DNA from: Corallococcus macrosporus
GTDB taxonomy: Bacteria > Myxococcota > Myxococcia > Myxococcales > Myxococcaceae
DNA length: 64,000 nt
NCBI RefSeq assembly: GCF_017302985.1
Contig: NZ_JAFIMU010000017.1
Location: forward strand, 310,001-374,000
Reading direction: 5' to 3'
Part shown: positions 51,122-59,602 of the stretch, in pieces
How the letters are laid out: each line of letters begins with the position of its first letter
Numbering within the stretch: position 1 is the stretch's first letter
The notes under the pieces: model-generated
Database searches by the model: none
Told to the model about the DNA's origin: nothing
The model's input: the letters and a program-made list of their open reading frames with translations, nothing else
Position numbers and translations under genes: made by a program

Positions 51122-52582
51122 TCACCGCAGGTTGTCGAAGCCCGCCGGGCAAGTGAAGGACGCCGGCACGGACCAGAGCTGCGGACGCAGCGTGTCGTCG
51201 GTCGCGCTGAAATAGACGCGGCTGCCCGAGCGCGTGAATCCCTCGGGCGACGAGCCCCCGGACCCCGGCTGGACGTCCGCGAGCTGTCCCGTCGTCGCCA
51301 CGGTGCCCCGGGTGAACCAGGGCTCGGTGGTGCCGCCTTCGGGCGAACCGGAGAAGAGGACCACGCCCGTGCCGGTGGCGAAGATGGGGGAGAGGTACTC
51401 GTCGCTGCGGCTGAGCTGGCGGAAGAGGTCGCGCGTCCCCGCCGCCGTGCCGTTCGTCACCCACAGCGACACGTCCAGCGGCGACGGGCCCGGGCTGTTG
51501 ATGGCCATGGAGAAGTAGAGCCCGTTCCCCGACACGGCCGACGTCTGCACATAGGGCGTCGCGAACTCCTGATCCGCGTACGGATTGGGCAGGGTGGTGA
51601 CCAGCGCCTTGCCCCCGCCCGCCAGCGCGAGCCGGTCAATCCTCAGCCGCCGCGTGGCCGCGTCCTCGGACCAGAGGTAGACGTTGGAGCCCAGCGCCCC
51701 GAGCAGCCGCGTGTACCGGCCGAACGCTTCCAGCCGGGCCGTGCCCGCCTCGGTGCCATTCGTCCTCCACACCTCGTAGTTGGTTCCATCCAGCAGGAGG
51801 AACAGCCCCTGGTCCCCCGCGTGGCCCACGTCGAGGATGAACGTGGGGCCCGCGTCCACCCGCTTGACGGCGGTGGTGCCCGCCAGCGTGCCGTCGGTGC
51901 GCCATAGCGTGGTGCCCGTCTCCTGCACCAGGAAGAAGAGCAGCGCGCCCCCGACCTTCAGCGTGCTGTAGTCCAGCCCCGGGTTCGCGCCGAAGTTGCG
52001 CACCCGCAGCGTCCCCGCGGCCGTCCCGTCCGAGCGCCACAGCTCCGTGCGCGAGGGCTCCGTCGGCGTCGCGGCCGTCAGCCGGAAGAACACCAGCCGG
52101 CCGTTCACCTCGGTGAGGCGCAGCAGCGCGGAGCCGGCCATCCCCGGCGTGAGGTCCTCCACCAGCCGCGTCCCCGCGGCCGTCCCGTCGCTGACCCACA
52201 GCTCCGTGCCGGTGGCCACGGTGTTGAGCAGGAAGAAGACCCGGCTGCCCACCGCCACCATGTCCGACAGCCGGGGGTAGCCCAGCGGCTCCGCCGCGAA
52301 CGTCCTCACCGGGACGGTGCCGCCTTCCGTGCCGTTGCTGCGCCAGAGCGCCGCGCTGCCGTCGCGCAGCTGGGTGGCGAAGTAGAGCGTGCCCTGCGCG
52401 TCCGTGAGGTTCGTCACCTCGCTGCCCAGGGGCGCGCCGGGAGGAATGACGACGCGCACCCGCGACGCCACCCCGGGGGGACACGCCTGGGCCTCCACCC
52501 GCCGCGCGTCCGCATCCTCCAGGACGCCCCCACAGCCCGCCATCGCCAGCCCCAGCAGGGCACCCCAACTCCCGACACGCAT
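51122..52582 (-). CDS. ELWxSDGTxxGT-repeat lipoprotein
   Basis: A 486-residue lipoprotein (signal WGALLGLAMAGC). It contains many copies of the myxobacterial repeat of the type ELWVSDGTAAGTRLV, TELWRSDGTAAGTLRV, TLWRTDGTLAGTTAV, VWRTNGTEAGTARL and SLWVTNGTAAGTRDL, spaced about 45-50 residues, consistent with a beta-propeller. No catalytic residues are apparent. Probably an outer-membrane or surface protein of unknown partner. GGAAGGAGAAG lies upstream of the ATG. It is preceded by the transaldolase gene on the same strand. Confidence 0.88.
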   Translation of the reverse strand: MRVGSWGALLGLAMAGCGGVLEDADARRVEAQACPPGVASRVRVVIPPGAPLGSEVTNLTDAQGTLYFATQLRDGSAALWRSNGTEGGTVPVRTFAAEPLGYPRLSDMVAVGSRVFFLLNTVATGTELWVSDGTAAGTRLVEDLTPGMAGSALLRLTEVNGRLVFFRLTAATPTEPSRTELWRSDGTAAGTLRVRNFGANPGLDYSTLKVGGALLFFLVQETGTTLWRTDGTLAGTTAVKRVDAGPTFILDVGHAGDQGLFLLLDGTNYEVWRTNGTEAGTARLEAFGRYTRLLGALGSNVYLWSEDAATRRLRIDRLALAGGGKALVTTLPNPYADQEFATPYVQTSAVSGNGLYFSMAINSPGPSPLDVSLWVTNGTAAGTRDLFRQLSRSDEYLSPIFATGTGVVLFSGSPEGGTTEPWFTRGTVATTGQLADVQPGSGGSSPEGFTRSGSRVYFSATDDTLRPQLWSVPASFTCPAGFDNLR

Positions 52583-52694
52583 GCGCTTCTCCTTCCGGCC
52601 CGGAACGGCCGGAAGGGTGGGGTGCGGGGCATTGCCTTCCAACGGGCACCGGGAGGAGGTGGGAGTGTTCCCGGGGCCTCCCGGACCGCGACCG

Positions 52695-53816
52695 CTAGGT
52701 CTTCTTCAGCTTCTCTCCCACCGCGGAGAGCAGCTGGTCGAAGGACTCGGAGAACAGGCGGATGCCGTCCGTGGCCAGCTCGTCCGTCACCGTCTTCATG
52801 GAGATGCCGGCCGCCTCCAGTTGGCGCATCGTCGCCTCCGCGGCGGGCAGGTCCTCCTCCAGGCTGGGGCGCACCTTGCCGTGGTCCCGGAACGCGTCGA
52901 TGGTCGCGGGGGGCATGGTGTTCACCGTGTCGCGGCCGATGAGCTCCTCCACGTAGAGCACGTCGCGCAGCTTCGGGCTCTTGGTGCTGGTGCTCGCCCA
53001 GAGCACGCGCTGCACCTTCGCCCCCTTCGCCGCGAGCGCCTTCCAGCGCGCGCTGCCGAAGACCTCCTTGAAGGCGCGGTAGGCGAGCTTCGCGTTGGCG
53101 ATGGCCACCTTGCCGCTCAGCCCCTCCATCGCCTTCTGCTGCTCGGGCGTGGCTCCGGCCTTCTGCTTCTTCTCCAGCTCCTTGTCCACGATGGCGTCGA
53201 TGCGGCTGATGAAGAACGACGCCACGCTCGCCACGCGGCTCACGTCCCCGCCGGACGCGGCGAACTTCTCCAGGCCGGCGACGTAGGCCTCGGCGACCTC
53301 CCGGTAGCGCTCCTGGCTGAAGAGGAGCGTCACGTTGACGTTGATGCCCTCGGAGGTGAGCTGCTCGATGGCGGGGACGCCCGGCACCGTGCCCGGTACC
53401 TTGATCATCACGTTGGGCCGGGCCAGCGTCTTCCACAGCCGCCGCGCCTCCTCCAGCGTGCCCTTCGTGTCCAGCGCCAGCCGGGGCGACACCTCCAGCG
53501 ACGCATAGCCGTCCTGGCCCTTCGTCGCGTCGTAGACCGTGCGCAGGATGTCCGCGGCGCCCTGCACGTCGCGCACGGCCAGCTGCTCGTAGAGGTCGTT
53601 GCCGCCGAGGCCCTTGCCCTTCGCCGCGTCGAAGAGGTCCTGGTAGTCGTCGCTGCCCGACACGGCCTTCTGGAAGATGGTCGGGTTGGAGGTGAGCCCC
53701 TTGAGCCCGTCCTCCTCGATGAACTTCTTCAGCGTGCCCTTCGTGATGTAGCTGCGCTGGAGGTTGTCCACCCAGACGGATTGGCCGAACTCGGCGAGCT
53801 GTCGCAGCGGATTCAT
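52695..53816 (-). CDS. tal: Transaldolase
   Basis: A 373-residue cytoplasmic pentose phosphate enzyme that transfers a dihydroxyacetone unit between sugar phosphates. The long-form type is shown by GQSVWVDNLQRSYITKGTLKKFIEEDGLKGLTSNPTIF at the start. RPNVMIKVPGT carries the Schiff-base Lys, INVNVTLLFSQERY follows, and VASFFISRID is conserved. GGGAGAA lies just before the ATG. It is divergent from transketolase across 195 bp, so both arms of the non-oxidative pentose phosphate pathway can be controlled from one region. Confidence 0.96.
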   Translation of the reverse strand: MNPLRQLAEFGQSVWVDNLQRSYITKGTLKKFIEEDGLKGLTSNPTIFQKAVSGSDDYQDLFDAAKGKGLGGNDLYEQLAVRDVQGAADILRTVYDATKGQDGYASLEVSPRLALDTKGTLEEARRLWKTLARPNVMIKVPGTVPGVPAIEQLTSEGINVNVTLLFSQERYREVAEAYVAGLEKFAASGGDVSRVASVASFFISRIDAIVDKELEKKQKAGATPEQQKAMEGLSGKVAIANAKLAYRAFKEVFGSARWKALAAKGAKVQRVLWASTSTKSPKLRDVLYVEELIGRDTVNTMPPATIDAFRDHGKVRPSLEEDLPAAEATMRQLEAAGISMKTVTDELATDGIRLFSESFDQLLSAVGEKLKKT

Positions 53817-54011
53817 GGATTCTCCCGGCGGGGGCACGAGGCTCCCGGATGGCGTTCCCTTAAGTTGCGCATGGCCCGCCCTCCACGTCCGGCCGGGCGG
53901 GCAGGCACTCGCGGATTCTGCCTGCGAACAGGGCCAGCGGGGGGCAGCGCTTCTCGCAAGCCAGGGCAGTCAACACAGTACCCGGGCACACCCCCAACCC
54001 GGAGCGACACG
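53817..54011. promoter_or_regulatory. Divergent transaldolase/transketolase promoter region
   Basis: A 195-bp gap holding both promoters. GCCCGCCC (53874-53881) and GGGCGGGC (53895-53902) form a perfect 8-bp inverted repeat in the middle, which could be an operator or simply GC-rich structure. No clear -35/-10 pair was found. Confidence 0.35.
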
Positions 54012-55913
54012 ATGGCGGACACCTTGGCGGACCTCGCGGCGCAGCTGCGCGTCGACAGCATCCGCTGCACCACGGCCGCGGGCTCGGGCCACCCCAGCTC
54101 GTCCCTGTCCGCGGCGGACATCATGGCCGTGCTCTTCCAGAAGTACCTGCGCTTCGACTTCCAGCAGCCCAGGGCCCCCAACAACGACCGCTTCGTGCTC
54201 TCCAAGGGACACGCCTGCCCGGTCCTCTACTCCGCCTTCAAGGCGGCGGGCGCCATCGACGACGCGGAATTGCTCACGCTGCGCAAGTTCGGCAGCCGCC
54301 TGGAGGGCCACCCGAACCCGCACGTGCTGCCGCTCGTGGACGTGGCCACCGGCTCGCTGGGACAGGGGCTGGCGGTGGGCGTGGGCATGGCGCTGGGCGC
54401 GCGCCTGGACGGGCTGCCCTTCCGCACGTACGTGCTCATGGGCGACAGCGAGACGGCGGAGGGCTCCGTGTGGGAGGCGTTCGACAAGGCCAGCCACTAC
54501 GGGCTCGACAACCTGTGCGCCATCATCGACGTGAACCGCCTGGGGCAGAGCCGCGAGACGGAGCTGGGCTGGAACCTGGAGGCCTACGCGGCCCGCGTCC
54601 GCGCCTTCGGCTGGAACGCCGTCACCCTGGATGGCCATGACCTGGACGCCATCGACCGCGCCTTCGCCGAGGCGCAGGCGAAGAAGGGCCAGCCCACCTG
54701 CCTCATCTGCAAGACGCGCAAGGGGCAGGGCTCCTCGCTCATCGCGAACCAGGATGGCTGGCACGGCAAGCCGCTGCCGGAGGACAAGGCGAAGGACGCC
54801 ATCCGCGAGCTGGGCGGCGAGCGCAACGTCCGCATCCAGGTGAAGAAGCCCCAGGCGCTGAAGGCCACCGTGCAGGACAAACCCGCGCCGCTCCAGCTTC
54901 CCACGTACGAGGTCGGCCAGAAGGAGGCCACGCGCAAGGCGTACGGCGACGCGCTCCTGGCGCTGGGCAACGCGCGGCCGGACGTGGTGGCGCTGGACGC
55001 GGAGGTGTCCAACTCCACGTACGCGAACGAGTTCCAGAAGGCGCACCCGAAGCGCTACTTCGAGATGTTCATCGCGGAGCAGAACATGGTGTCCAGCGCG
55101 GTGGGCCTGGGCGTGCTGGGCAAGAAGGTCTTCGTCAGCACCTTCGCGGCCTTCCTGTCCCGCGCGTACGACCAGGTCCGCATGGCGGCCATCTCCAACG
55201 CCACGGTGCACCTGTGCGGCAGCCACGCGGGCGTGTCCATTGGCGAGGACGGGCCGTCGCAGATGGCACTGGAGGACCTGGCGATGATGCGCGCGGTGGG
55301 CGGCAGCACGGTGCTCTACCCGAGCGACGCCAACCAGACCGCGAAGCTGCTGGCGCAGGTGGTGGAGCGCCAGGGCATCACCTACCTGCGCAGCACGCGC
55401 GAGAAGACGCCCGTGCTCTACCCCGCGACGGAGGCCTTCCCCATTGGCGGCAGCAAGGTGGTGCGCCAGTCGGACGACGACGTGGCCACGGTGGTGGCCG
55501 CCGGCATCACGCTGCACGAAGCGCTCAAGGCCCACGAGTCGCTGAAGAAGGACGGCATCGCGGTGCGCGTCATCGACCTGTACTCCGTGAAGCCGGTGGA
55601 CGCGAAGACGCTGCGCAAGGCCGCGCGCGAGACGCAGGGGCGGATCCTCGTGGTGGAGGACCACTGGGCGGAAGGCGGCCTGGCGGACGCGGTGCTGGAG
55701 GCCTTCACCGGCGACCGCGAACCGCTGCCCGCGGTGACGCGCCTCGCGGTGACGAAGATGCCCGGCTCCGGCAAGCCCGCGGAGCTGCTGGACGCGGCCG
55801 GCATCGACGCCGGGCACATCGTGGAGGCCATCACCTCCTGGGTGGAGGAGGGGACGGCCCGGGGCGGGGACGGCCGGCCCGCCGAGAACGCCTGGGGCCA
55901 CACGAACGCGTAA
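54012..55913 (+). CDS. tkt: Transketolase
   Basis: A 633-residue thiamine diphosphate enzyme of the pentose phosphate pathway. The N-terminal half has GSGHPSSSLSAADIMAVLF, SKGHACPVLY, DVATGSLGQGLAVGVGMAL and the cofactor motif GDSETAEGSVWEAFDKAS...NRLGQ, where Ser replaces the usual Gly of GDG. The central pyrimidine-binding part has FIAEQNMVSSAVGLG and GEDGPSQMALEDLAMMRAV. The C-terminal transketolase domain ends in the VVEDHWAEGGLADAV region. GGAGC lies 6 nt before the ATG. It is the divergent partner of transaldolase. Confidence 0.96.
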   Translation: MADTLADLAAQLRVDSIRCTTAAGSGHPSSSLSAADIMAVLFQKYLRFDFQQPRAPNNDRFVLSKGHACPVLYSAFKAAGAIDDAELLTLRKFGSRLEGHPNPHVLPLVDVATGSLGQGLAVGVGMALGARLDGLPFRTYVLMGDSETAEGSVWEAFDKASHYGLDNLCAIIDVNRLGQSRETELGWNLEAYAARVRAFGWNAVTLDGHDLDAIDRAFAEAQAKKGQPTCLICKTRKGQGSSLIANQDGWHGKPLPEDKAKDAIRELGGERNVRIQVKKPQALKATVQDKPAPLQLPTYEVGQKEATRKAYGDALLALGNARPDVVALDAEVSNSTYANEFQKAHPKRYFEMFIAEQNMVSSAVGLGVLGKKVFVSTFAAFLSRAYDQVRMAAISNATVHLCGSHAGVSIGEDGPSQMALEDLAMMRAVGGSTVLYPSDANQTAKLLAQVVERQGITYLRSTREKTPVLYPATEAFPIGGSKVVRQSDDDVATVVAAGITLHEALKAHESLKKDGIAVRVIDLYSVKPVDAKTLRKAARETQGRILVVEDHWAEGGLADAVLEAFTGDREPLPAVTRLAVTKMPGSGKPAELLDAAGIDAGHIVEAITSWVEEGTARGGDGRPAENAWGHTNA

Positions 55914-55935
55914 GCGCGTGGGGCCTTGAGAGGCT

Positions 55936-56481
55936 TCAGGGCTTCGGCGCCAGCCGGTCCGCCGCTCGCGCCGCGCCCATGGAGCGCGCGTAGTCCAGCG
56001 CGGTGCGCTTGTCGGCGTCCTTCGCCTTCGCGTTCGCGCCGTTCTGGATGAGCAGCTCCATCATCTCCACCTTGTCGAACATGGCCGCGAACATGAGCGG
56101 CGTGCGGCCATCCGGGCCCGTGCCATCCACGTTCGCGCCCGCGTTCAGGAGCACCGAGGCGATGGCCTCGTTGCCCTTGAAGGCCGCGCCGGCCAGCGGC
56201 GTCTGCCCGGCGTCGTTGGGCTGCTCCGGATCCGCCCCGCGCTCCAGCAACAGGCGCGTCGCGTCCACGTGGCCATGGTAGCTGGCCAGCATCAGCAGGG
56301 AGTCGCCCCGCTCGTTGCGGACGCCCACGGGGAGCCCGGCGTCGAGCAGCTCGCGCAGCTTCCCGGCGTCCCCCGAGCGGACCACCGCGAAGGCGCTCCT
56401 CACGAAATCCATCACGGCGGCGTCGTCGGCGGAGGGCGGAGCGGCGTTCTTTGTGTCGTTGGGGGAGCTCATGGTCGGCAT
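55936..56481 (-). CDS. Ankyrin-repeat protein partner of catalase
   Basis: A 181-residue protein with about four ankyrin repeats (GDAGKLRELLDAGLPVGVRN; GDSLLMLASYHGHVDATRLLLERGADPEQPN; GQTPLAGAAFKGNEAIASVLLNAGANVDGTG; GRTPLMFAAMFDKVEMMELLIQNGANAKAKD). It follows the catalase stop by 6 bp, so it is in the same operon. This matches the katB-ankB pairing known in Pseudomonas, where the ankyrin protein is needed for full catalase activity. No clear signal peptide. The start may be ATG 56481 or 56472; GGAAGGA upstream suits either. Confidence 0.88.
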   Translation of the reverse strand: MPTMSSPNDTKNAAPPSADDAAVMDFVRSAFAVVRSGDAGKLRELLDAGLPVGVRNERGDSLLMLASYHGHVDATRLLLERGADPEQPNDAGQTPLAGAAFKGNEAIASVLLNAGANVDGTGPDGRTPLMFAAMFDKVEMMELLIQNGANAKAKDADKRTALDYARSMGAARAADRLAPKP

Positions 56482-56487
56482 TCCTTC

Positions 56488-57957
56488 CTAGCGGGCGCGG
56501 CGCTTCTGCTGGACGGCGGTGGCGATGCGCGAACCATACTCCTCGTCCGCCGCGCGGAAGTGGGCGATGGCCCGCGTGATGATGTCTTCACGACGCACCT
56601 GCGCCAGGCTGCCGGAGAGGTTCTCCACCAGCCGCGCCTTCGCCGCCTCGTCCATCAGCCGGTACAGGGCGCCGGCCTGCACGTAATCGGTGTCCTCGGC
56701 GTGCTTGCCGTGGACGAAGGTGCCCGTCATGCCGCTCACCGCGTAGCCCGTGCCGTAGGACTCGTCCGTCTGCGCGGGGCCGTTGAAGCTGTTGGGCTCG
56801 TAGTTGGGGCCGCGTCCGCCGTTGCCGTCGAAGCGCATGGCGCCGTCACGGCCGTAGTTGCGCGCGCCGCCCTTCACGCCCTTGGGGGAGTTCACCGGCA
56901 GTTGCGTGCTGTTGATGCCCACCCGGTAGCGGTGCGCGTCGCCGTACGCGAACAGGCGCGCCTGGAGCATCCGGTCCGGGGACGGGCCGATGCCGGGCAC
57001 GAAGTGCGCCGGGTCCAGGGCCGCCTGCTCCACCTCCGCGAAGAAGTTCTCCGGGTTGCGGTTGAGCGTGAGCCGGCCCACCTCCATCAGCGGGTAGTCC
57101 TGGTGCGGCCACACCTTGGTGAGGTCGAACGGGTTGAAGCGGTAGTTCGCCGCGTCCGCCTCCGGCATCACCTGCACCTTGAGCGTCCACGACGGGAACT
57201 CGCCCCGGTCGATGGCCTGGTACAGGTCCCGCTGGTGGTGCTGCGGGTCCTTGCCGCCGAGGGCCTCCGCCTCCGGGGTGGTGAGGGTGCGGATGCCCTG
57301 GTCCGTCTTGAAGTGGAACTTCACCCAGAAGCGCTCGCCCTTCGCGTTCACCCACTGGAAGGTGTGCGAGCCAAAGCCATCCATGTGCCGCAGCGTCGCG
57401 GGGATGCCCCGGTCGCCGAAGAGCCAGGTGAACTGGTGCGTGGCCTCCGGCGAGTGGGAGAAGAAGTCCCAGACGTTGTCCGGCTCCTGGCAGTTCGTGT
57501 ACGGGTCGTACTTCTGCGAGTGGATGAAGTCCGGGAACTTGATGCCGTCACGCAAGAAGAACACCGGCGTGTTGTTGCCCACGAGGTCCCAGTTGCCGTC
57601 CTCCGTGTAGAAGCGCACCGCGAAGCCGCGCGGGTCACGGGCGGTGTCCGGCGCGCCCTTGGAGCCCGCCACGGTGGAGAAGCGCAGGAAGACTTCCGTC
57701 TTCTTGCCTGGCGCGCTGAAGACCTTCATGCGGGTGAAGCGGGTGATGTCCTGGGTGACTTCGAAGGTGCCGTAGGCGCCGGACCCCACCGCGTGCACCA
57801 CGCGCTCCGGGATGCGCTCGCGGTTGAAGCGGGCCAGCTTCTCCAGCAGGTGGTGGTCCTGCAGCAGCACCGGGCCGTTGGGGCCGGCCGTCTGGGAATG
57901 CTGGTTGTCGGAGACGGGAGCGCCGGCTTCGGTGGTCAGGGTGGGACGCTGGGACAT
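56488..57957 (-). CDS. kat: Monofunctional haem catalase
   Basis: A 489-residue small-subunit catalase that breaks down hydrogen peroxide. Active-site His is in IPERVVHAVGSGAYG, Asn in DLVGNNTPVFFLRDG, and the haem-ligating Tyr in RLFAYGDAHRYRVG. The surrounding RFSTVAGSKGAPDTARDPRGFAVRFYT is also conserved. It is transcribed away from OxyR, and the OxyR-type box at 58056-58070 lies upstream of its likely promoter (TTGGCC, 17 bp, CTACCT on the minus strand). It is co-transcribed with an ankyrin protein gene. Start chosen at MSQRPTLTTEAG, the usual catalase length. Confidence 0.96.
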   Translation of the reverse strand: MSQRPTLTTEAGAPVSDNQHSQTAGPNGPVLLQDHHLLEKLARFNRERIPERVVHAVGSGAYGTFEVTQDITRFTRMKVFSAPGKKTEVFLRFSTVAGSKGAPDTARDPRGFAVRFYTEDGNWDLVGNNTPVFFLRDGIKFPDFIHSQKYDPYTNCQEPDNVWDFFSHSPEATHQFTWLFGDRGIPATLRHMDGFGSHTFQWVNAKGERFWVKFHFKTDQGIRTLTTPEAEALGGKDPQHHQRDLYQAIDRGEFPSWTLKVQVMPEADAANYRFNPFDLTKVWPHQDYPLMEVGRLTLNRNPENFFAEVEQAALDPAHFVPGIGPSPDRMLQARLFAYGDAHRYRVGINSTQLPVNSPKGVKGGARNYGRDGAMRFDGNGGRGPNYEPNSFNGPAQTDESYGTGYAVSGMTGTFVHGKHAEDTDYVQAGALYRLMDEAAKARLVENLSGSLAQVRREDIITRAIAHFRAADEEYGSRIATAVQQKRRAR

Positions 57958-58033
57958 GGACGCTTTCCTTGGCGTGGGGCCTTCAGGGGGCTTCGACGCT
58001 GGGAAAGGTAGAGAGGTCCCGGTGATTGGGCCA

Positions 58034-58070
58034 AGACATCGTTTGGATGGGAGTGATAGGCAGGGCCTAT
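58034..58070 (-). promoter_or_regulatory. OxyR-type binding site between catalase and oxyR
   Basis: On the minus strand the core reads ATAG-N7-CTAT (58070 to 58056), the consensus half of an OxyR operator. The next helical turns read ATCC-N7-GTCT at the right 7-bp spacing, giving 12 of 16 conserved bases. The core is also a perfect palindrome (ATAGGC, AGG, GCCTAT). It covers the oxyR start codon (58069-58071), so it would repress oxyR while sitting just upstream of the catalase promoter. Confidence 0.6.
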
Positions 58071-59013
58071 GGCCTCGCTCAACGACATCACCCTGCGGCA
58101 ACTGGAGTACCTGGTGGCGGTGGCGGAGACGCTGGGGTTCCGGCGGGCGGCCGAGCGGTGCCACGTCTCCCAGCCGGCCCTGAGCGCGCAGATCCAGCAG
58201 CTGGAGTCGGTGCTCGGCGTGAAGCTCTTCGAGCGCGACGCGCGCCGGGTGCTGCTCACGCCGCAGGGCACGGAGCTGGTGGCGCGGGCGCGGCGGGTGC
58301 TCACGGAGGCCGAGGACATCCTCAAGGCGGCGGCGCGGATGGGCGACCCGTTCGCTGGGCCGCTGCACCTGGGGGCCATCCCCACGGTGGCGCCCTACGT
58401 GCTGCCGGAGGTGGTGCCCGCGCTGGTGAAGCACTACCCGAAGCTGAAGCTGCGGCTGCGCGAGGAGAAGACGGCGCTCCTGATGCGCGACATGGACGAG
58501 GGCCGGCTGGACGCGGCGCTGCTCGCGCTGGACGCGGAGCTGGGGCGTCAGGTGGAGCACGCGGTCATCGCGGAGGATCCCTTCGTCGTCGCGGCGCCGC
58601 CGGGGCACCCGCTGGAGAAGAAGAAGCAGGTGCGGCTCGCGGACCTGGACGACGAGGACGTGCTGCTGCTGGAGGACGGGCACTGCTTCCGCAGCCAGAC
58701 GCTGGCGCTGTGCACGCGCGTGGGTGCGCGCGAGGTGGACTTCCGCGCCACCAGCCTGACGACGCTCGCGCAGATGGTGATGGCGTCCGGCAGCGTCACG
58801 CTCCTGCCCCAGCTCGCGGTGCGCATGGAGAACCGGCAGGAGCAACTGGTGGTGCGGCCCTTCGCGCCGCCGGGGCCGGGCAGGACGCTGGTGCTGGCGT
58901 GGCGTCCCGGGCACCCCCGGGCGGAAGCGCTGCGCACCATCGCGGGGACGCTGCGCTCGGTGTGGCCCGGCGGGGGGCGCAAGAAGCTCAGCGCAGCGCC
59001 TTCTCCGCCGTGA
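58069..59013 (+). CDS. oxyR: LysR-family peroxide sensor OxyR
   Basis: A 314-residue regulator. The N-terminal winged helix (LRQLEYLVAVAETLGFRRAAERCHVSQPALSAQIQQLESVLGVKLFER) is typical LysR. The sensing domain has DGHCFRSQTLALC with Cys206 and Cys215, nine residues apart like Cys199/Cys208 of E. coli OxyR, so peroxide would form a disulfide and activate it. The divergent catalase gene supports the assignment. It ends with a 26-bp overlap with the convergent rraA-like gene. No good ribosome site precedes the ATG, which lies in the OxyR-type box. Confidence 0.95.
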   Translation: MASLNDITLRQLEYLVAVAETLGFRRAAERCHVSQPALSAQIQQLESVLGVKLFERDARRVLLTPQGTELVARARRVLTEAEDILKAAARMGDPFAGPLHLGAIPTVAPYVLPEVVPALVKHYPKLKLRLREEKTALLMRDMDEGRLDAALLALDAELGRQVEHAVIAEDPFVVAAPPGHPLEKKKQVRLADLDDEDVLLLEDGHCFRSQTLALCTRVGAREVDFRATSLTTLAQMVMASGSVTLLPQLAVRMENRQEQLVVRPFAPPGPGRTLVLAWRPGHPRAEALRTIAGTLRSVWPGGGRKKLSAAPSPP

Positions 59014-59485
59014 CGATGCCGTCCGCGTCCGCGTAGAGGTGGTGACCGGGAATGAAGGTGACGCCCGCGAAGCGCACCTCCACGTCGCGCTGGCCCTCGT
59101 TGCGCTTGCCGCTCTTGAGCGGGTGCGTGCCCAGCGCCTTCACGCCAATGGCGGTGCGGCTCACCTCCTCCGCGTCGCGGATGCAGCCGTTCACCACCAC
59201 GCCCACCCAGCCGTTTTTCTGGCCCAGCGCCGCGAGCACGTCCCCCACCAGCGCGCAGCGCCGGCTGCCTCCGCCATCCACCACCAGCACGCGGCCCTGA
59301 CCGGGCTCCTCCAATGCCTTGCGGACCAGCGAGTTGTCCTCCGGCGCGCGCACCGTGCTGATGGGGCCGGAGAAGCTCCGGTGTCCGCCGTAGTCCTGGA
59401 ATCCAGGCTCGGCCACCTGGAAGTGCGGAGTTCCCGCGTGGGCGTCGCAGAGGTCGGCGGTCTTGGCGGCAGGGGTGTCACTCAT
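58988..59485 (-). CDS. rraA: RraA-family protein
   Basis: A 165-residue protein, the family's usual size. Conserved blocks are CDAHAGTPHFQVAEPGFQDYGG, FSGPISTVRAPEDNSLVRKAL, RVLVVDGGGSRRCALVGD, GWVGVVVNGCIRDAEEV, and GVKALGTHPLKSGKRNEGQRDVEVRFAGVTFIPGHHLYADADGIV. The bacterial rraA branch inhibits RNase E; related proteins are 4-hydroxy-4-methyl-2-oxoglutarate aldolases, and the D-G-G-G-S and C-I-R-D residues are shared by both. The function as RNase inhibitor is inferred from similarity. Its 3' end overlaps oxyR antisense by 26 bp. Confidence 0.92.
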   Translation of the reverse strand: MSDTPAAKTADLCDAHAGTPHFQVAEPGFQDYGGHRSFSGPISTVRAPEDNSLVRKALEEPGQGRVLVVDGGGSRRCALVGDVLAALGQKNGWVGVVVNGCIRDAEEVSRTAIGVKALGTHPLKSGKRNEGQRDVEVRFAGVTFIPGHHLYADADGIVTAEKALR

Positions 59486-59547
59486 GAACCGCAGGATGCA
59501 CGCACCGGCCGGGCATGACTGTGATTGCGCGTGTGGGTTCGTCTGTC

Positions 59548-59577
59548 TTGACCGTTGATTGTTCAAAATCCTATCGT
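59548..59577 (+). promoter_or_regulatory. Candidate sigma-70-type promoter of the first tandem lipoprotein
   Basis: TTGACC (59548-59553) and TATCGT (59572-59577) with 18 bp between them lie in an AT-richer stretch, 26 bp before the start codon at 59603. The match is 5/6 and 4/6. The related second copy of the gene lacks an equally good pair. Confidence 0.4.
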
Positions 59578-59602
59578 CACCGCCTTCCTGAGGGGGAAGT
59601 CC

